A stretch of DNA of 64,000 nt, from NCBI RefSeq assembly GCF_000003815.2, contig NC_049991.1:10127298-10191297 (forward strand), written 5' to 3'. Both the position numbers and the translations under genes were made by a program. Under the pieces are notes generated by a model. That model was given only the letters and a program-made list of their open reading frames with translations, was not told the DNA's origin and did not search any database. The DNA comes from Branchiostoma floridae. Taxonomy: Eukaryota; Chordata; Leptocardii; Amphioxiformes; Branchiostomatidae. The first letter of the stretch is position 1, and every line of letters begins with the position of its first letter. Shown piece after piece: positions 22,365 through 33,700 of this stretch.

Positions 22365-25300
22365 TTACTTACTTGATACTTGGTTAGGTCTCCTCAGCTT
22401 GGTGAGTGGCCTGCACCAAGGCGTTGACGTCTCTTTCGCACCATTCTGCGCCACTCCGGGCGGTCCTGGGCCATTGCTTCAACCTCGCGCACCCTCAGTC
22501 TGTTATTCCCTGTGATCAACTTCAAGTCTTCCATCACGCTGTTCAACCACGTCTGCCTGGGCCTTCCCCTTGACCTTTTGCCGTGATTAGGTGTCCACTC
22601 CAACAGCAGTCTTGGGAGCCTCTCCCTGGTCATTCTAAGGATGTGCCCCAACCATCTAAGCTTGCTGGCAGCCACAATCGCTTCAACACTTGTAGTCTCT
22701 GCTTGTTGCAGTATGTGTAAGTTGGTAACACGGTGGTACCATCTGATGCGAAGAATTCTCCTAAGGCACCTCTGGTGGAATACTTCCAGCCTTCTGCTCT
22801 GTGTCTTGGTGGTTACCCAGACTTCACTCCCATATGTAAGGATTGTGATGACTGCTGCTTCGTAGATACGGATCTTAGTTGACAGAAGAATGTTACTGTT
22901 ATTCCAAATCTTGCCAAGTTGAGCAAAGGCGCCAGCAGCTTTTTGGATACGCTTTGAGATTTCAGTGTCTAATGTTCCATCACTAGTGAATGTGGTCCCC
23001 AGGTAAGTAAAAGTGCTGACTTGTTCAACAGGATATCCTTCCACGTTAATGTTAAGAGTTCCTCCCTCAGTGTATGGTCTCTGTGTGGTGTTTTTGCCAA
23101 TTACCATGACCTGAGTCTTCTTGGCATTTGCCTTGAGTCCGGCTAGAGAACTGTTCTTACATAACAGGTCAGTAGTTTCCTGCAGGCCGGGTTTTGTGTT
23201 GTCCAGTAAGGCCATATCATCAGCATAGTCAGTATCCATGACCGATATCAATGGCTGTTGAGGAGTTTCCTGCATCAACACTGCACCTGCGCTGAGTCGT
23301 TTGTTTTGTTCCGTGAGGTAGGCTGCCAAGTTGATGCACACATTAAAAACTGGTGGACCCTGTATGTCGCCCTGGCCCGTTCCGGATTCAACATCGAACC
23401 AATTGGACTGCTCCCCATTCACTCTTACTGCGCTCACTGTCTTGTTGAAGAAAGCCTGTAAGACTCGAATGTACTTAGCAGGAAGGCCATAGAAAGAAAA
23501 GGCTTTCCAGATGAATTCTCGTTTGATACTGTCAAAAGCAGCCTTGAAGTCAATAAAGTTTATGTACAGTGGGATGTTATATTCAATACTTCTGTGGATG
23601 ATTGTTTGAAGAGAATAAATCTGGTCAATGCATGATCTGTTCTTCCGAAAGCCACACTGATTTTCCCTCAGCAGATTTTCCAGTCCCTTGTTGATGCGCC
23701 TCAGGATAACAATTTGGAAGAGCTTCGATGCTGTTGACCTGAGTGTTATCCCTCTGTTGTTCCCGCAGATTGTAGTGTCACCCTTCTTTGGCAGCACAAC
23801 GATTATACCCTTAGCCCAGTCCTCAGGGATAACCTCACCATACCAAACCTTGGCAAAAAGAGCTTCCAACGCCTTCGTTAATCCCATCGCACCGTACTTA
23901 AGTTGCTCGTTGGCTATTTCATCCACTCCCGGAGATTTGTGGTTTTTCAGTTTTTTAAGGGCATCCTGGATTTCTTCACCTGTTGGCGGACCATCATCAT
24001 CTCCAAGGTAGGTAAAACTGGGGACCCCTGGTATGCTATCTAGCTCAGTTAAATCAGTATCTTCCTGTTGCGGGTTCAATAACTCTGAGAAGTGTTCGGC
24101 CCACCGTTTCCGTTGAGCGTCGGGATCAGAAATCAACTTTCCAGACTTGTCTCTGACTGCCGAGGACTTCTTACTGCGTTTGTTTGACAAGATTTTGATC
24201 TTCTGCCAAACTTCTCGCTGATTTCCTTGTTTCGCTGCATCCTCTAGATCCGTGGCCACTCTAAGAGCCCAGTTATTATCATCAACTTTGCAACTTTTCT
24301 TCACCATTTTGTTTAACCGTGAGTATTCTGACTTGTTCACATCAGATGTTGGATCACGTCTTTTAACCTGAGCTCGCTTCATAATGAGTTCTTTTGTCTT
24401 CTGTGATAGGTGTTGCTGTCGTCTTTTCTTTGCACGGTCACCAAGCACTTCAGATGAGGCAGAGTGAACAACCACTTTAAACTTCTCCCATGTGTCCTCA
24501 ATGTGTTCATCTTCTACATACAAACATTCAAAACGATTCTTTAACTCGATGTTATACTCTGTGACCTTTGTTCCATCACGTAGATGTTCCAAAGCTGGAA
24601 AAGACCGTTGTGTAGCTTTCAGTTTGTCTACTGCTTTTAGTTTGACTCGGAGGTAGCCTCTTACCAAGTAGTGATCAGAACCAATATCAGCTCCTCTGCA
24701 GACTTTCACATCGAGTAAGGAGTGGCTCCACTTGGTGCTGATGCAGATATGATCAATCTGATTGACCGTACTGCCATCTGGAGATCTCCATGTCCCCTTG
24801 TGGATGTCCTTATGTTCAAACAGAGTTCCCCCAATTGTAAGCAGATTCAAGGCACAGAAATCAAGCAGACGTGTTCCGTTGTCGTTTGATTCACTATGCA
24901 GAGAGTGACGTCCAATAACTCCCCTCCTAGTTGTATGGTCAGATGTCACTTTACAATTAAAGTCTCCCAGGAGAATCTTGATATCGTGTCCAGGTAGATC
25001 AGCAAAGACGTCCGCTAGCTGTGTGTAGAACTTATCCTTGTCGTCCTCACCAGCTGCTTCCGTGGGGGCATATGCCACTATAACAGAAATGTTTATCTGC
25101 TGACTGTGCAGCCTCGCCGAGAGAATCCGTTCAGACACAGGTGAGTATGAAATGAGTGAGTTCCTGACCCTTTTAGACAACGTGAGACCAACCCCCTGTC
25201 GCCTGGTTCCATCAGAACGCCCAGAGAAAACCAAGAGCGAGCCATTGTCCAGCTTCTCAATTCCACTGCTTGGCATGTGTGTTTCAGTGACACCTAAAAG

Positions 25301-25766
25301 GTCTAGTTTGTAGTCATCAACCACTGATGCTAACTGGTAGAGCTTAGAGGAGTTGCTGACTAATGTTCGCACATTCCATGTGGCTATACACAAAGGTTTC
25401 TTCATATGATTATTAGGATGACATTTGTTATAGTTCACATCAACATGACTACTCCTAGGACGAATACAACATGTAGGGTGCGCCCGTTTCCTTCCCTTCA
25501 ACATGGTAGGGTCCTTTCGGCTTTGCCCACCACGCGTCATCCTGGTCCCAGTCGACCCAGAATTCCGCGGGACGCTTCGAGACGTTTTCTTCCTTGATGT
25601 TCCGGTAGCCATGAGTGTTCTACAGAGCGGGTAGCTGACCCACTGCTGTGGCCTTTTATCGACTTGTCTGGTCTAGATCCGTAGTGTTCTGTTGTGATGT
25701 AACGGCGGCACCTCGGGAAGGATGTGGCTCTTCACCACGCACTACGGTCTTGAGAAAAGACTGTAA
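22365..25766 (-). mobile_element. Full-length LINE (RTE-like), intact, with TSD
   Basis: Non-LTR retrotransposon of about 3.4 kb. Perfect 11-bp direct repeats GACTGACACAC flank it (22354-22364 and 25767-25777). On the minus strand it has a 5' UTR of about 150 bases, one ORF, a very short 3' UTR and a tail of AAGT repeats (AAGTAAGTAAGT) rather than poly(A). Single ORF, endonuclease plus reverse transcriptase, and microsatellite tail fit the RTE/BovB style. The clade is inferred. The intact frame and exact duplication imply recent insertion. Confidence 0.92.
22394..25612 (-). CDS. LINE endonuclease/reverse transcriptase ORF
   Basis: A 1072-aa uninterrupted frame. An AP-type endonuclease starts near residue 76 (IATWNVRTL) and includes VTETH (about 107-111), LLGDFN (about 217) and SDHYLV (about 317), the metal-binding and catalytic blocks of the exonuclease-endonuclease-phosphatase fold. 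The reverse transcriptase spans about 550-830, with DFKAAFDS and the YADD catalytic box near 795. The C-terminal KLRWLGHILR...GRPRQTWL block resembles that of BovB/RTE elements. The first 75 residues are basic and unassigned. It copies its own RNA at a nicked target site. No stop or frameshift is present, so the protein could still be active. Confidence 0.95.
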   Translation of the reverse strand: MATGTSRKKTSRSVPRNSGSTGTRMTRGGQSRKDPTMLKGRKRAHPTCCIRPRSSHVDVNYNKCHPNNHMKKPLCIATWNVRTLVSNSSKLYQLASVVDDYKLDLLGVTETHMPSSGIEKLDNGSLLVFSGRSDGTRRQGVGLTLSKRVRNSLISYSPVSERILSARLHSQQINISVIVAYAPTEAAGEDDKDKFYTQLADVFADLPGHDIKILLGDFNCKVTSDHTTRRGVIGRHSLHSESNDNGTRLLDFCALNLLTIGGTLFEHKDIHKGTWRSPDGSTVNQIDHICISTKWSHSLLDVKVCRGADIGSDHYLVRGYLRVKLKAVDKLKATQRSFPALEHLRDGTKVTEYNIELKNRFECLYVEDEHIEDTWEKFKVVVHSASSEVLGDRAKKRRQQHLSQKTKELIMKRAQVKRRDPTSDVNKSEYSRLNKMVKKSCKVDDNNWALRVATDLEDAAKQGNQREVWQKIKILSNKRSKKSSAVRDKSGKLISDPDAQRKRWAEHFSELLNPQQEDTDLTELDSIPGVPSFTYLGDDDGPPTGEEIQDALKKLKNHKSPGVDEIANEQLKYGAMGLTKALEALFAKVWYGEVIPEDWAKGIIVVLPKKGDTTICGNNRGITLRSTASKLFQIVILRRINKGLENLLRENQCGFRKNRSCIDQIYSLQTIIHRSIEYNIPLYINFIDFKAAFDSIKREFIWKAFSFYGLPAKYIRVLQAFFNKTVSAVRVNGEQSNWFDVESGTGQGDIQGPPVFNVCINLAAYLTEQNKRLSAGAVLMQETPQQPLISVMDTDYADDMALLDNTKPGLQETTDLLCKNSSLAGLKANAKKTQVMVIGKNTTQRPYTEGGTLNINVEGYPVEQVSTFTYLGTTFTSDGTLDTEISKRIQKAAGAFAQLGKIWNNSNILLSTKIRIYEAAVITILTYGSEVWVTTKTQSRRLEVFHQRCLRRILRIRWYHRVTNLHILQQAETTSVEAIVAASKLRWLGHILRMTRERLPRLLLEWTPNHGKRSRGRPRQTWLNSVMEDLKLITGNNRLRVREVEAMAQDRPEWRRMVRKRRQRLGAGHSPS

Positions 25767-25777
25767 GACTGACACAC

Positions 25778-26137
25778 AGTCTTACAAAATGCTGTCATAA
25801 TTGCCTACGTTAAACGGTATATGCAGCTGGGTGTATGTGTTTGGTACCCCCATGAAAATTAACGTAATGTTTTCGGTCTGAACAAGGAGACAAGGTTCTC
25901 TCGTCAGAATTTAGATTATTTACCCGTTGTCAATCAGTTCATGTATTTGATTTTGTTCACTTGCAATTAGCCCCATGGGCATGAATTTGCAATTAACATT
26001 CTTAAAACATTCTTCTTTATTTGAATATTGGACAGAGTGACAGGATGTGAGGAGGAAGATGGTGTAGCCGGAAACTGGCAGGCAAGATTGGAACTGAGTT
26101 GGTTTGGTCCGGGTCCAAAAGCAGGGAAATGCATAGA
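25778..26137. other. Intergenic, no feature seen
   Basis: AT-rich sequence beyond the LINE; nothing recognisable. Confidence 0.4.
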
Positions 26138-26300
26138 TTTCATTTTATTTTATTTTGATTTATTTATTTTGCACATAAAGCAAATCAAAGGAAACTTGAA
26201 AACGTGCAGGGCGGAGAAAAAGCCATGTAGCTTGTACATGCTCTTCCCCCGTCAGAAATTACAAATCATAATACAATCTAACAACTCATAAAATGATACA
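26138..26300 (-). mobile_element. LINE 3' fragment
   Basis: On the minus strand, ACAAGCTACATGGCTTTTTC leads into GTGCAAAATAAATAAATC and an A-rich end. The layout is that of a CR1/L2-like 3' UTR; only this piece is present. It shares tail wording with 14785-14880. Confidence 0.5.
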
Positions 26301-26648
26301 AATTGAATACAATAGATACAATAAAAGAAACATTGACAATAAGGAATAAAACTCATGAGAACTCATCAAACGGTGGTATGAAATATCTTCTATTTCTTGT
26401 CGTGCACACTATAGATGCCACTTGCTTTGCTTTATTACAGTGCATTTTGAGTGGTAAAAGTCTTGTATCTGTTATTGCAGCAGATTACTGAGGGAACCGA
26501 TGAGAGGGTTGACGATGCGGAGACGGATAGTCTGATTGACATACAGGACACAAACATTTACACGGCTCAAAAGCGCAGTCATAAACGTACAGATCAAATT
26601 GCTTTATGGTAGTTGCTGAATAATATCATGGCGATCATTCGTAAATGT

Positions 26649-26889
26649 AGTATCTCACTGCGCTTTAATAGGGCACCGGTGCGGCACTGCGGGGTTCGAA
26701 ATATTACTCAACGAATTTCAGAGATAAAGAAGAAATTTTCTTACATTTGTGTATTTTGTTGTCTTCTAAGTCATGCTTTCACCAAATATCTAAACTTAAA
26801 AAAAAATCAGAAAATGACACAACGGTACCGGTGCCGCAGTGAATGAACCCAGCAGTGCCGCTCCGGTACCCCAAGTGCAGAGAGATACC
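26649..26889. mobile_element. TTAA-flanked MITE, copy 2
   Basis: Diverged relative of 1765-2008 with arms around CACCGGTGCGGCACTGCGG and GTGCCGCTCCGGTACCCCAAG. TTAA follows the right end (26890-26893). The left flank has decayed. Confidence 0.7.
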
Positions 26890-27766
26890 TTAAGGCTTTC
26901 CATTCAGAAAAGCCAGAAATTGGGAATGTCCAGGTTTGGATTTGTTTACTTTATTTAAAAGAGGACTATGATGATACCCTTCGATACCCGCCTTAAAGTT
27001 AATCGGGTGGCATGTTGCAACTTAAAGTGTATGTAAGCACATGTGCAGATTTGTATACGTGCTCGAGTGCTGTCACACGCGGTACCAGTAAAAACACTAT
27101 CACTTAAAGCAGCCTAAAAGCTGGCAATGTGCACGTGATAGCGGCGTGCTCGAAACGTGGTGTAAGAACAAGGGGCGAAGGGAAATCTTCCACCTGTTGA
27201 GCAAGATATAGTAATGCACCAACCGAATGAAAACGACACTTGTATTAAATATTCATATGTACCGCACATCCCCTTTTTTACTGTTGGCGCGTAATCTACT
27301 ATTATATGGGATACCAAGAAACTGTCCGGCAACGGTCAACTTTTGTGGATTCATAGATTGCAAGGAAACATTCAAAGCACGTCTCATCATGATTGTCGAA
27401 TTTATTAGGTATAATCGTTATAAACAAAGAAAATACATGGTTACGTGCAAAACACGGTGTCCGCACCGGTTTTGTCGCACACTGCCACTGTTGTTTGCCT
27501 TCGGAAATACCCTGCATTAAATAGCTAAGTTCACATCGATTAAACACAAGTAATGGCACGCTTTCAGCTGTTCCACATAACAACGGGAAAAGCTCTGAGT
27601 GAGGTGATTATCTCTGCCATGTTTGCTTCCAGTATACATTATCAGCTTAGCCCATCATAATTCTAACAACCTAGGCATTTACAGGCCCAATACAGCGGTT
27701 CTTTTGTGATATTACACGAGAAAGGCCAGGGCATAAAAACCAAGGGGCACTTCTTGACAGGTTTCT
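26890..27766. other. GPCR upstream region
   Basis: No coding exon recognised. It presumably holds the promoter of the receptor gene. A weak TATA-like CATAAAAA lies at 27732-27739. Confidence 0.4.
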
Positions 27767-27790
27767 GTCCGTCGCGGGCGCGAGACGGAC
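27767..27790 (+). promoter_or_regulatory. 5' UTR hairpin just before GPCR start codon
   Basis: GTCCGTC (27767-27773) and GACGGAC (27784-27790) form a perfect 7-bp GC-rich stem six bases before the ATG at 27797. Such a stem could lower translation; that role is inference. Confidence 0.5.
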
Positions 27791-27796
27791 TGAACC

Positions 27797-30700
27797 ATGG
27801 CGTTTTGGCCTTGTGGAAAAATTAACGCTTCCACCCCGCTGGACTATACCATACTGCCTATCAATGAGACCCTGGGATATATAGTGCAATTTTTAGCTCC
27901 ACAGCTGAATCAGGAAAAGAGCCTTCGTGCGAAGGACGTGGCGCTGCCGATATTCTGGGGTTTGATCGTCCTCCTCGGCGTGGTGGGAAATCTCTTGGTC
28001 ATCATCGTCATCCTAAAGGGCCGTCAGCTTCGCAGTACAACAAACGCCTTCATCTTAAACCTCAGTATCTCGGACTTTCTCTTCATCGTCTGCACCGTTC
28101 CGTTCACTCTCGTCATACAGTTAGACCAGACCTGGATATTCGGGGACGTGTGGTGCAAGGTGATGCACTACAGTACGTACGTCAGCTGTCTGCTCAGTAT
28201 CTACACCATGGTCGTCATGTCCATAGACAGGTACCTGGCCATAGTCTACCCGCTGTCGTCAGTGCGTTACCGACGCGTCAGGTACGCGGGGATGGTGGTG
28301 GGAGCGATGTGGCCCATCATGCTCGTCTCTATGATCCCGGTACTGCTCAGTGCCAAAGTTGAGGTGAGTGGATCTTTTGTAGCCTCTACCACAGGTCAAA
28401 TAGTAGAACTTGGCCACATAGGACAGAAAACACGCCAGAGGAGTTAGAAGCCCGAACAGTACAGTTTGCGAGGCTAAATCTTTTGTGCGTGTGCATGTCC
28501 GTACAGACATACAACTACACCGGTCTTCTTTTACACTGAAGACACCACTTTGTGTCATGTGTGGGGTACTGGTAGAGCATTCGCCTCGGAATCTGATGGT
28601 CCCGAGTTCGATAGCCCCCGATTTTGTGCCCTTGGGAAAGGCACTTTACACGATATGACGTTCATTTTACCCAGGTGTAAAAATGGGTACCTGACTTCGG
28701 TCGGGTAGGTAAAAGAAAATCCTACCTTTAACTTCTGTCTTTACATAGTACAATGTATGTGGCACCGGTAATGTTACGTTGAATGCAGTGCCACATTGTC
28801 CACGTCTGTCCAAAAGCAAATAGCAAAAAAATACCACTTTTCGTCATTGGGTACAACTTTGGTTCATTTTATGTCCAATCGAATTTTTCATAATTGCTGT
28901 TGAATGATAGTGGCCGAAATCCAATCTTAGTTCAAGCCAAAGCTCCATATAAGTCCATACATACACCAACATTCTACATACTAGTAAAGTTAGAGACCAA
29001 GTGTCTAACTTTTGTAACACAGATCCCAGTGGTCGGTTGTTGTTGTCGAATTTAGCCTACATATATGCCCATTTGGTTGGCCAAACAACAATGCCCAGAC
29101 AATGTAGATAACTTTATTGAACCAGGGTTGGTAACCTGGATATTCGGTGATAACATTTATCATGTTGTCCCTTATGGTCCATTTAACCTTTAGCAGACTG
29201 AAGTAGCCATTTGGATACCTAGTCTCCATAGTTACGGGGATAAGTAGCGGGTACAGGGTTAATGATCTTACAAACCGCTTTTGTAATGATATTGATGGGG
29301 AGCGCTTTTTTGGTCAGCGCTGTCGTGAATTTGATTTTTCAGTATATACAAGCTATGTTTGCTTGCAGGATTCCTTTTTTCTTTGTGCCTTCCTTTGTAT
29401 CTAATAAAAATTAATTTCGTACACATTGCACTGATTTTCAATGAGGTAAAACCTGTGTTAAAAACAATATTAATGCGTAATACTAACGTCACATTTCCAA
29501 ACCGGGGCCCGACCGGGCTGTTTAAATTGATGGTAACAAAAGTAGGAATGTATATGTAAAAATATACACAAGTAAGGCCCACGACTATTCGAATTCTGTT
29601 TACATCTTGTGTAGTTTGGTGTCCTTTATACCATACTTTAGTACGTTTCCGAAAGCTGCCTGGTCGGCCAGCACCGGTTAGGCTTAGGTCACATTTCCAA
29701 ACCGGGGTCCGGCCGAGCAGCTTTCGGGAACAAAAAGAATGATATAAAATACATCAAAATACACAAAATGTCAAAATAAGATACATGGGCATGATTTGTG
29801 TATATTTCTAGGCAAACACTCTAATTTTTCGTTTCTCAAAACATTCCGGCCGGGCCCCGGTTTGGAAATGTGAGAAGCCTTAAGGAATGTCACGTCGGAA
29901 TAAGGATAAGGTCCCATTTCCGAACCTTGGCCAGGCCGGGATGTTGAGCGGAAACTATAAATGAAACTTTTAACAAGGAAAATACACAAATTATGATTCT
30001 GACTATTTTTTTTGTTCTGAGTGTTTTGTTGCCTTTCTTATAATATTTTTCGTTTCCGAAAGCTACCCGGTCGGGTCCCGGGTTGGGAATTGGGACCTTG
30101 GCCTAAGGCAAAGTATAACGTTAAAAAAAAACTATTTTTCTAGGGAACAGACGCTTGCGATCTGTGGTACTTCGTCATCCCGGCCAGTAAGAACTGCCTG
30201 CTCTTCAACTCCGACGAGTTCGTCATCGTGTTCTTCGCGGTGGCCTACGCCCTGCCGCTGTTCGCCATCGTCGTGATGTACGCCCTGATGCTGAAGCGGG
30301 TGTGGACGCGCGTCGGGCTCGGCGTCATGAACGACACCAGCCGCAACAAGTCCAAGAGGAAGGTCACCAGGATGATCGTGGTCATAGTGGCGGTGTTCGG
30401 GCTGTGCTGGCTGCCACTTCAGGTGAGAAATAACAAATAAACAAACAAACAAATAAATACTGCGGGTGTAACATTTCATCTTTAATTAAGAATTACGTCA
30501 GGCAAAACTTGTGTTCCGGGTTACTTTAGTTAAATGTTTGATCGGTACGTAGGAATTTTTCTTCAGTAGATTAAATGAGATTTCATACTCTGTTGCCTTA
30601 ATTATTGGCGCTTGAACACCACTGCACAGTCCCTTAAGCCGGGCTCACACGTGCGTATATATTCAAGTCCGTTAGAGGCTCGTATGGAATTCTTTATGGA

Positions 30701-33700
30701 AGTCTCTATCTGGCTCAACAGGACGCTGCAAAATATAGGCAGATAACATGCCAGAGGAGTTATCTTTCCGAGGAGTATGGTTTGCAACTCCGTCGGCATG
30801 TTATTGCCAGCTTTATTTGTCCAATTTCTGTTATATTTCCGACGACCTGTGGAGACTGGTAGAAGCCAGGCCTTTCATGCGGACCTCATACTGACTTGAA
30901 TACTAGTATACACGCACGTGTAAACCCACCTTTAGAGACCATTTTCCTATATTGATACCACCAGCTGATTATGAACATCCTGTCTATAGCGACCAACTGT
31001 CTGCAGAGACTAGATTTTAGGTCCCCCTGAGCGGCTTTCCATGGCAGTTTTAACCGTATTCATATTCCGTGAATAGTTAAATCAACCTGGATGTCACTGA
31101 ATAAAGAGCCCCGTTTTTACACAACCGCAACTTTATTTTCACCGACGTTTCGGTGACCCTCTGTCACATTCCCCAGGGTAATACTGACTGGTTCTCATGG
31201 CACCGCAGCAATATGTGTCGATCGCTGCTTACGGATGCGGTCACAAACGCAAGGCATTTACATCTATTCCCAATGCCCCTTTTCCCGCCATCCCTCAGGT
31301 GTATCTGTTGGCGCAGATGGTTGACAGAACCGTAGGTGCCCAGGAGTGGCAGCGGTACATCCTGTACACGGCTAACGCGCTAGCATACTCCAACTCCAGC
31401 GTCAACCCGCTCATCTATGCCTTCTTCTCCGTACAGTTCCGCAGGTCCTTCATGCAGGTAGGCGGAATTATGCTATATGTGCTTGGTACAGGTTCCAATC
31501 GGTAATCTCCAAGCAGATTTCTCCGGTGGCTTAAAACAGTAACATAAGCTGGGGAAGGACAGGGGGTAGATGTATTTGTNNNNNNNNNNNNNNNNNNNNN
31601 NNNNNNNNNNNNNNNNNNNNNNNNNNNNNNNNNNNNNNNNNNNNNNNNNNNNNNNNNNNNNNNNNNNNNNNNNNNNNNNCAGTAGGCCGCACCCCTCTCC
31701 AAGAGAGGCCACTACCCGGGGCTGGAGGAGTACTTGTGTTCCTGCTGCAGGTCATGGTTGGTAGACCGCATCTTCCGCTAGAATAAAATACATTTGGAAT
31801 GAGAATCTGAAGTAAGAAAATCAACAAGGTCAGTAGGTAACCCAGCGGCTCTCACCAGCTTATGTTACTGTTTTAAGCCACCGGAGGAATCTGCTTGGAG
31901 ATTACCAATCGGATGAAATCGCAGAATTGTTTTCCAGAGATCGCCATTGGAGTCTATGTGTAGAAAGAATTCGTGAACAGGATGCTGGAAATGTATTCAG
32001 GTGGTCTCCTATTTGTAGATCCTGCGTTTCAAGTCAATCAGCTGATTACAAGTGACATGAGTCGAAGTTGAAAAGTTCCGTCAAAGTTGATTGTCAAAGT
32101 TAAGGATACCCACATGCACAGAAACCTTTTACTTACCTCGATCGGGATCTGTACCCGTAGAATCGACGATTCTACCAGATCGTAGTCCATACCCTGACGA
32201 TGACATACATGTACATGTGGATAGGTAGAGTACTAGTATACGAGGGCTGGCATTGTCTATCGTATCCATCACTACCACTGTTGTATGCGGTACCAATATT
32301 TGGTGCTTCCGACTACTTAAGGCCTAGGTCCCAATTCCCAATCCGGGGCCCGGCCGGGTAGTTTTCAGAAACGAAAAATATGATAAGAAATGGAACAAAA
32401 CACGCAAAACGTAAAATAAGTAGTCAGGAGCATACTGATGTGTGTATATTCCTTGCATGGTAAACACTTTTATTTTTCGTTTCCACCTGGGCCCCGTTTC
32501 CGAAATGGGACATACGCCTAACTTAGGCTTAGGTCACATTTCCAAACCGATGCCCGGCCGGGATGTTTTAAGAAATGAAAAATTAAGATGTATACTCAGA
32601 AATATACATAATCATGCCCATAAATCTTATTTTGACATTTTGTGTATTTTTTATGTCTTTTATGTTATTCTTTTCGCTCCCGAAAGCGGCTTGGAAATGT
32701 GACCTGAGCCTAACGGATCATTCAATGTCTGTATTACGTTAGTTTTTGTCTTGATGTGTTGTGTCTTGTTGTACTGTTTTAAGTTTGAAAAGTTTTGTCA
32801 TGTTTTGCCTGTTGTTTTCGTTCAGGTGTTCCCCTGTTGTTTCCGAAGCCGAACGAACAAAGTTACCCCCCGACCTTTAGCGAGAGTTCCCGAGCGACAC
32901 TCGGGTGCCGAAAACCCCGACAACAGTGGGACACACGTCACAGACCTAGACACAGAAGTTTGAATGAACACTGATATAACATATGCACATTTCATACTTC
33001 TGAAGCGCACGCGAAGAAACATTTTGTGAACCGTGACTGTGGTTGATTGCGCTAAAACGCTCTAGACGCTAGCACCTGCACAGCATAGTCTTGTGTATGT
33101 ACATTATATACATTGTGTAAAGTACAGCTTAGTACATAGTGATAGTGTAGTGTAGTGTGATACAGTCTTGTGTAGTATAGTATAGTCTTTAGTTTGGTAT
33201 AGTATGGTGAAATATGGTATCATATGTGTAGCCTGGGATAGTATGGTATAGCACAGTTTAGTATAGTATAGTATACTAAACTACTATACTATAGTACATG
33301 TATATTGTATTATAGTATTGTATGGTAGTATACACTTAGTATATAAGGTAAACTTACCGTAAAGGCACCTTAAATTCGAAGTTGGTTTGTCAAGATGCGA
33401 TTTTCCTGAAGCGTTCCAGTGCAACATGTAGACAGACTCGGGGATTTGGGACGTTTTTGGACATTCAAAGTTGCTTCATGACAGTTCGGCCTTAATAGAT
33501 TTCCAATCATAGTCCATTATACACAACATTAACACTATTTGTCATATTATGTATTATGAATAGTAGGTACATTAGCCACATTGTACGGCTAGCATGTTAG
33601 ATGAGCGTATAACGTTAACCCAAGGAGGTTAACCTGACATTACGATTACTGAGAATAGGTACTTCAGAGTGTCGCCATTCGTTCTACCTGCACTTTCTTG

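Noticed and set aside
28604-28616. Possible tRNA gene (GAGTTCGATAGCC)
   Set aside because: The acceptor stem does not close and a SINE body follows.
31415-31827. Frames crossing the N run
   Set aside because: They include unknown residues from the gap and lie inside a transposon.
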